A DNA stretch of 26,482 nucleotides, taken from assembly GCA_002293025.1 (NCBI GenBank), contig DBCL01000014.1:280302-306783 (forward strand). The letters run 5' to 3'. Origin of the DNA: Actinobacteria bacterium UBA959 (GTDB lineage Bacteria; Actinomycetota; Actinomycetes; S36-B12; UBA5976). A model generated the notes under the pieces. The model worked only from the letters and a program-made list of their open reading frames with translations. It did no database searches and was not told where the DNA came from. This document shows, in pieces, positions 24,399 to 26,482 of this stretch; the first letter of the stretch is position 1, and each line of letters starts with the position of its first letter. A program made the position numbers and the translations under genes.

Positions 24399-25474
24399 AA
24401 GAGATAATCGTTTCTGGAGTGAATGATTACTCTGTTGTAGTAGGAACAAATCTTAGAACTTTGTTGATCGAACAAATTCTGGAGCACCACAAAGTTGTAA
24501 TTTTTTACGCCCCAGCCATTAAAGATTACGTTATTGAATTAGTTGCCTCAACAGAGCTTGCAAATCATCAAGTTTTCACTTTGCAGCTCGAGGATAGCGA
24601 AGACGCAAAGTCTTTTGAGCAATTCAAATTGTGTCACGATTTTTTGGGCAACCAAGGATTATCCCGGTCCGATTTAATAATCGGAATTGGAGGCGGTGCA
24701 ACTACCGACATTGTTGGTTTTGTCGCTGGAACTTGGCTTCGAGGGGTTCGAGTTATCCAAGCTCCAACAACTTTGCTAGGGATGGTAGATGCTGCAGTTG
24801 GTGGTAAAACAGGGATCAATTCTTCTTTTGGCAAAAACTTAATTGGTGTTTTCCATGATCCCCACAAAGTTATTTGTGATCTGAATTTTTTAGTATCCCA
24901 ATCGAACCAGGATTTGGCATCGGGAATGGCCGAGATTATTAAGTGTGGATTGATTTCAGATAAATCGATAATCTCCACAGTACTCAAGGATCGGTCCCGA
25001 CTTTTCGAGCCTAATCACCCAAATTTAGTAAATCTCGTCATAAGTGCCATTCAGGTCAAAGCCAAGTTTGTTGAGATGGATCGTTTGGAAGAATCGTCGG
25101 ACAGCGTTGGCAGAGCTGCACTTAATTATGGCCATACATTGGGGCATGCAATTGAAAATGTGGAAAATTACTCTTGGCGTCATGGAGATGCCATTGCTGT
25201 TGGAATGGTATTTGCCGCAGCAATGGCGTTGGAATTGAAGTTTCTAACACATGAGGAATTTAATCTGCATTTAGAGCTTTTCGAGTCGATGTTTTTGCCG
25301 GTTGTTTACAAGGGAGCCACATTAGATAACTTGATCAAAGTAATGTTAAATGACAAGAAATCCAGAAGTGGAACCTTAAGATTCGTTCTTCTTGAAGGAT
25401 TGCAGAATCCAGTTTTTGTTGAAGATCTAGATCGTGAAATTTTAGAAAAAGCTTTTGTCAGGATAGCGAAATGA
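24395..25474 (+). CDS. aroB: 3-Dehydroquinate synthase
   Basis: Makes 3-dehydroquinate from DAHP with NAD and a divalent metal (step 2). The 359 residues include the NAD-binding IGGGATTDIVGFVAGTW, the phosphate region GKTGINSSFGKNLIGVFH, and metal ligands Glu180 (AEIIKCG), His247 (NYGHTLGHA) and His263 (WRHGDA). It is full length with no aroK fusion. ATGA overlaps on both sides tie it to aroK and aroQ. Confidence 0.98.
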   Translation: MKEIIVSGVNDYSVVVGTNLRTLLIEQILEHHKVVIFYAPAIKDYVIELVASTELANHQVFTLQLEDSEDAKSFEQFKLCHDFLGNQGLSRSDLIIGIGGGATTDIVGFVAGTWLRGVRVIQAPTTLLGMVDAAVGGKTGINSSFGKNLIGVFHDPHKVICDLNFLVSQSNQDLASGMAEIIKCGLISDKSIISTVLKDRSRLFEPNHPNLVNLVISAIQVKAKFVEMDRLEESSDSVGRAALNYGHTLGHAIENVENYSWRHGDAIAVGMVFAAAMALELKFLTHEEFNLHLELFESMFLPVVYKGATLDNLIKVMLNDKKSRSGTLRFVLLEGLQNPVFVEDLDREILEKAFVRIAK

Positions 25475-25908
25475 AAAATACAAAAGTACTTGTCGTAAAT
25501 GGACCAAATATCTCTCGTTTAGGGGTTCGAGAACCGGATATTTATGGTCACACTACCTATCAAGAATTAATAGATCTGTGCATTAAATGGGGTGCAGGTC
25601 TTGGATTTGATGTTGAGGTTCGGCAAACAGAGTCTGAGACTGAAATGATTGGCTGGATAAATGAAGCGGCAGCAGGTTCAATTCCGGTTGTACTTAACGC
25701 AGCAGCGTTCACACATTATTCATACGCGTTATCTGATGCTATTCGGGTTTGTGAAGCTCCAGTTATTGAAGTTCATATCAGCAACCCAGCTTCACGTGAG
25801 GAATTCAGGCACACCAGTGTTATCGCTGGTGCCTGTAAAGGCACGATAGCCGGGTTTGGCATTCATTCTTATGAGTTAGCCCTACAGGCGTTGTCCAGGA
25901 TTTTGTAA
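25471..25908 (+). CDS. aroQ: Type II 3-dehydroquinate dehydratase
   Basis: Dehydrates 3-dehydroquinate to 3-dehydroshikimate (step 3). The 145-residue flavodoxin-like subunit forms dodecamers in this family. Catalytic residues seen: Arg20 and Tyr25 on the lid (GVREPDIYGHT), Asn76 and His82 (LNAAAFTHY), His102 in EVHISNP, and Arg113. It is the type II (anti-elimination) enzyme, unrelated to type I AroD. ATG at 25471 overlaps the aroB stop as ATGA. The pepQ-type peptidase gene often found before efp is absent here. Confidence 0.97.
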   Translation: MKNTKVLVVNGPNISRLGVREPDIYGHTTYQELIDLCIKWGAGLGFDVEVRQTESETEMIGWINEAAAGSIPVVLNAAAFTHYSYALSDAIRVCEAPVIEVHISNPASREEFRHTSVIAGACKGTIAGFGIHSYELALQALSRIL

Positions 25909-25912
25909 CCGA

Positions 25913-25936
25913 TCGCTACACTTGCGCGACTTTTTT
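25913..25936 (+). promoter_or_regulatory. aroQ-efp gap: weak hairpin with T-run, or efp promoter
   Basis: TCGC (25913-25916) can pair with GCGA (25926-25929), directly before C and six T's (25931-25936): a feeble terminator-like shape that could partly uncouple efp from the aro genes. The same stretch contains TACACT at 25917-25922, a plausible -10 box that would start an efp transcript near 25929. The closest -35 (TTGTCC, 25891-25896) is 20 bases away, which is long. Both readings are tentative. Confidence 0.25.
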
Positions 25937-25958
25937 CTACGAAATAGGGGACTCTACT

Positions 25959-26482
25959 GTGGCAACCACCAGTGACATGAAGAATGGCATCGTTCTCAAC
26001 TTAGACGGTCAACTCTGGAGTGTAATTGATTTTCAGCATGTTAAGCCTGGGAAAGGTGGAGCTTTCGTTAGAACGAAATTACGTCAAGTGCTGACCGGTA
26101 AAGTTGTTGATAAAACTTTCAATGCTGGGACAAAAATTGAAATTGAAACTGTTGAAAAACGGGAATTTCAATATCTGTATCGGGATGGTGATAGCTGGGT
26201 GTTTATGGACAAGTCAACGTATGATCAAATCGCGGTTCCAAATGCAGTAGTCGGCGATGCAGCAGATTACATGTTGGAAAATCAAGATGTCATTTTGGCA
26301 ATGCATGAAGGTGAACCACTTTTGATAGAGATGCCGGCAAATGTTGAATTAACAATTACTTATACCGAGCCAGGATTACAAGGTGATCGTTCATCTGGTG
26401 GAACAAAACCTGCAACTTTGGAAACAGGAGCCAATATTCAAGTTCCACTTTTCATTGATATCGGTGAAAAAGTACGTGTGGA
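25959..26482 (+). CDS. efp: Elongation factor P, 3' end cut by window edge
   Basis: Binds the ribosome between the P and E sites and relieves stalling on consecutive prolines. The GTG at 25959, preceded by AGGGG at 25946-25950, begins MATTSDMKNG; 174 codons are visible, so only about 12-15 residues are missing. The KOW-like first domain has the tip loop KPGKGGAF with Lys32, the residue that is modified in many bacteria; in Corynebacterium EF-P is reported to work with this lysine unmodified. The two OB domains follow, with YTEPGLQGDRSSGGTKPATLE characteristic of domain III cut here to its first part. In actinobacteria efp usually follows the aro genes and precedes nusB. Confidence 0.97.
   Translation, partial: MATTSDMKNGIVLNLDGQLWSVIDFQHVKPGKGGAFVRTKLRQVLTGKVVDKTFNAGTKIEIETVEKREFQYLYRDGDSWVFMDKSTYDQIAVPNAVVGDAADYMLENQDVILAMHEGEPLLIEMPANVELTITYTEPGLQGDRSSGGTKPATLETGANIQVPLFIDIGEKVRV

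Noticed and set aside
1..26482. tRNA or rRNA genes, CRISPR repeats, insertion sequences, prophage, toxin-antitoxin or defence genes
   Set aside because: All gaps are under 140 bp and none contains tRNA-like arms, regular spaced repeats or terminal inverted repeats; every long frame is a housekeeping gene.

Overview
This window is a stretch of core bacterial chromosome, almost entirely coding. It most likely comes from a free-living, low-to-mid GC actinobacterium; by eye, sampled lines run from about 37 to 55 percent GC. The gene order is the classic actinobacterial one: a PimA-type mannosyltransferase, pdxS-pdxT, YebC, ruvC-ruvA-ruvB, secD-secF, bifunctional rel, a DUF349 protein with a membrane-anchored cyclophilin, a metallo-hydrolase with hisS, aspS, alaS, ruvX, mltG, aroE, an A24 prepilin peptidase, aroC-aroK-aroB-aroQ, and efp. 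High-GC relatives such as Mycobacterium and Streptomyces keep much of this order. The modest GC, tight packing and loss of some usual insertions (yajC, apt) suggest a streamlined planktonic lineage such as the freshwater acI group (Nanopelagicales). That placement is inference, not proof.

Layout: (1) 1-1381, plus strand: the 3' part of a PimA-like glycosyltransferase, overlapped by a small membrane-anchored coiled-coil protein of unknown function. (2) 1489-1836: a free-standing lysine/alanine repeat protein like the tail of histone H1, followed by two hairpins, one with a perfect 17-bp stem. (3) 1953-6336: vitamin B6 synthase (pdxS, pdxT), YebC and the RuvABC Holliday-junction set, the last four genes overlapping end to start. 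(4) 6472-11372: secD, secF and rel, preceded by a 135-bp gap with a short open frame whose stop overlaps the secD start. (5) 11369-13375, minus strand: a cyclophilin-type prolyl isomerase and a DUF349 protein that meets rel tail to tail on a shared TTAA. (6) 13496 to the right edge, plus strand: thirteen tightly packed genes, including three aminoacyl-tRNA synthetases, ruvX, mltG, five shikimate-pathway genes with a prepilin peptidase among them, and the start of efp.

Functionally, the window combines envelope lipid synthesis and cell-wall strand release (pimA, mltG), protein export (secDF), the stringent response (rel), translation factors and charging enzymes (hisS, aspS, alaS, yebC, efp), recombination repair (ruvABC), cofactor synthesis (pdxST), and the shikimate pathway except its first (DAHP synthase) and sixth (EPSP synthase) steps. 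I see no tRNA, rRNA, CRISPR array, insertion sequence, phage or defence genes. No convincing new multi-gene system is visible; the points worth a second look are small ones, listed as findings.
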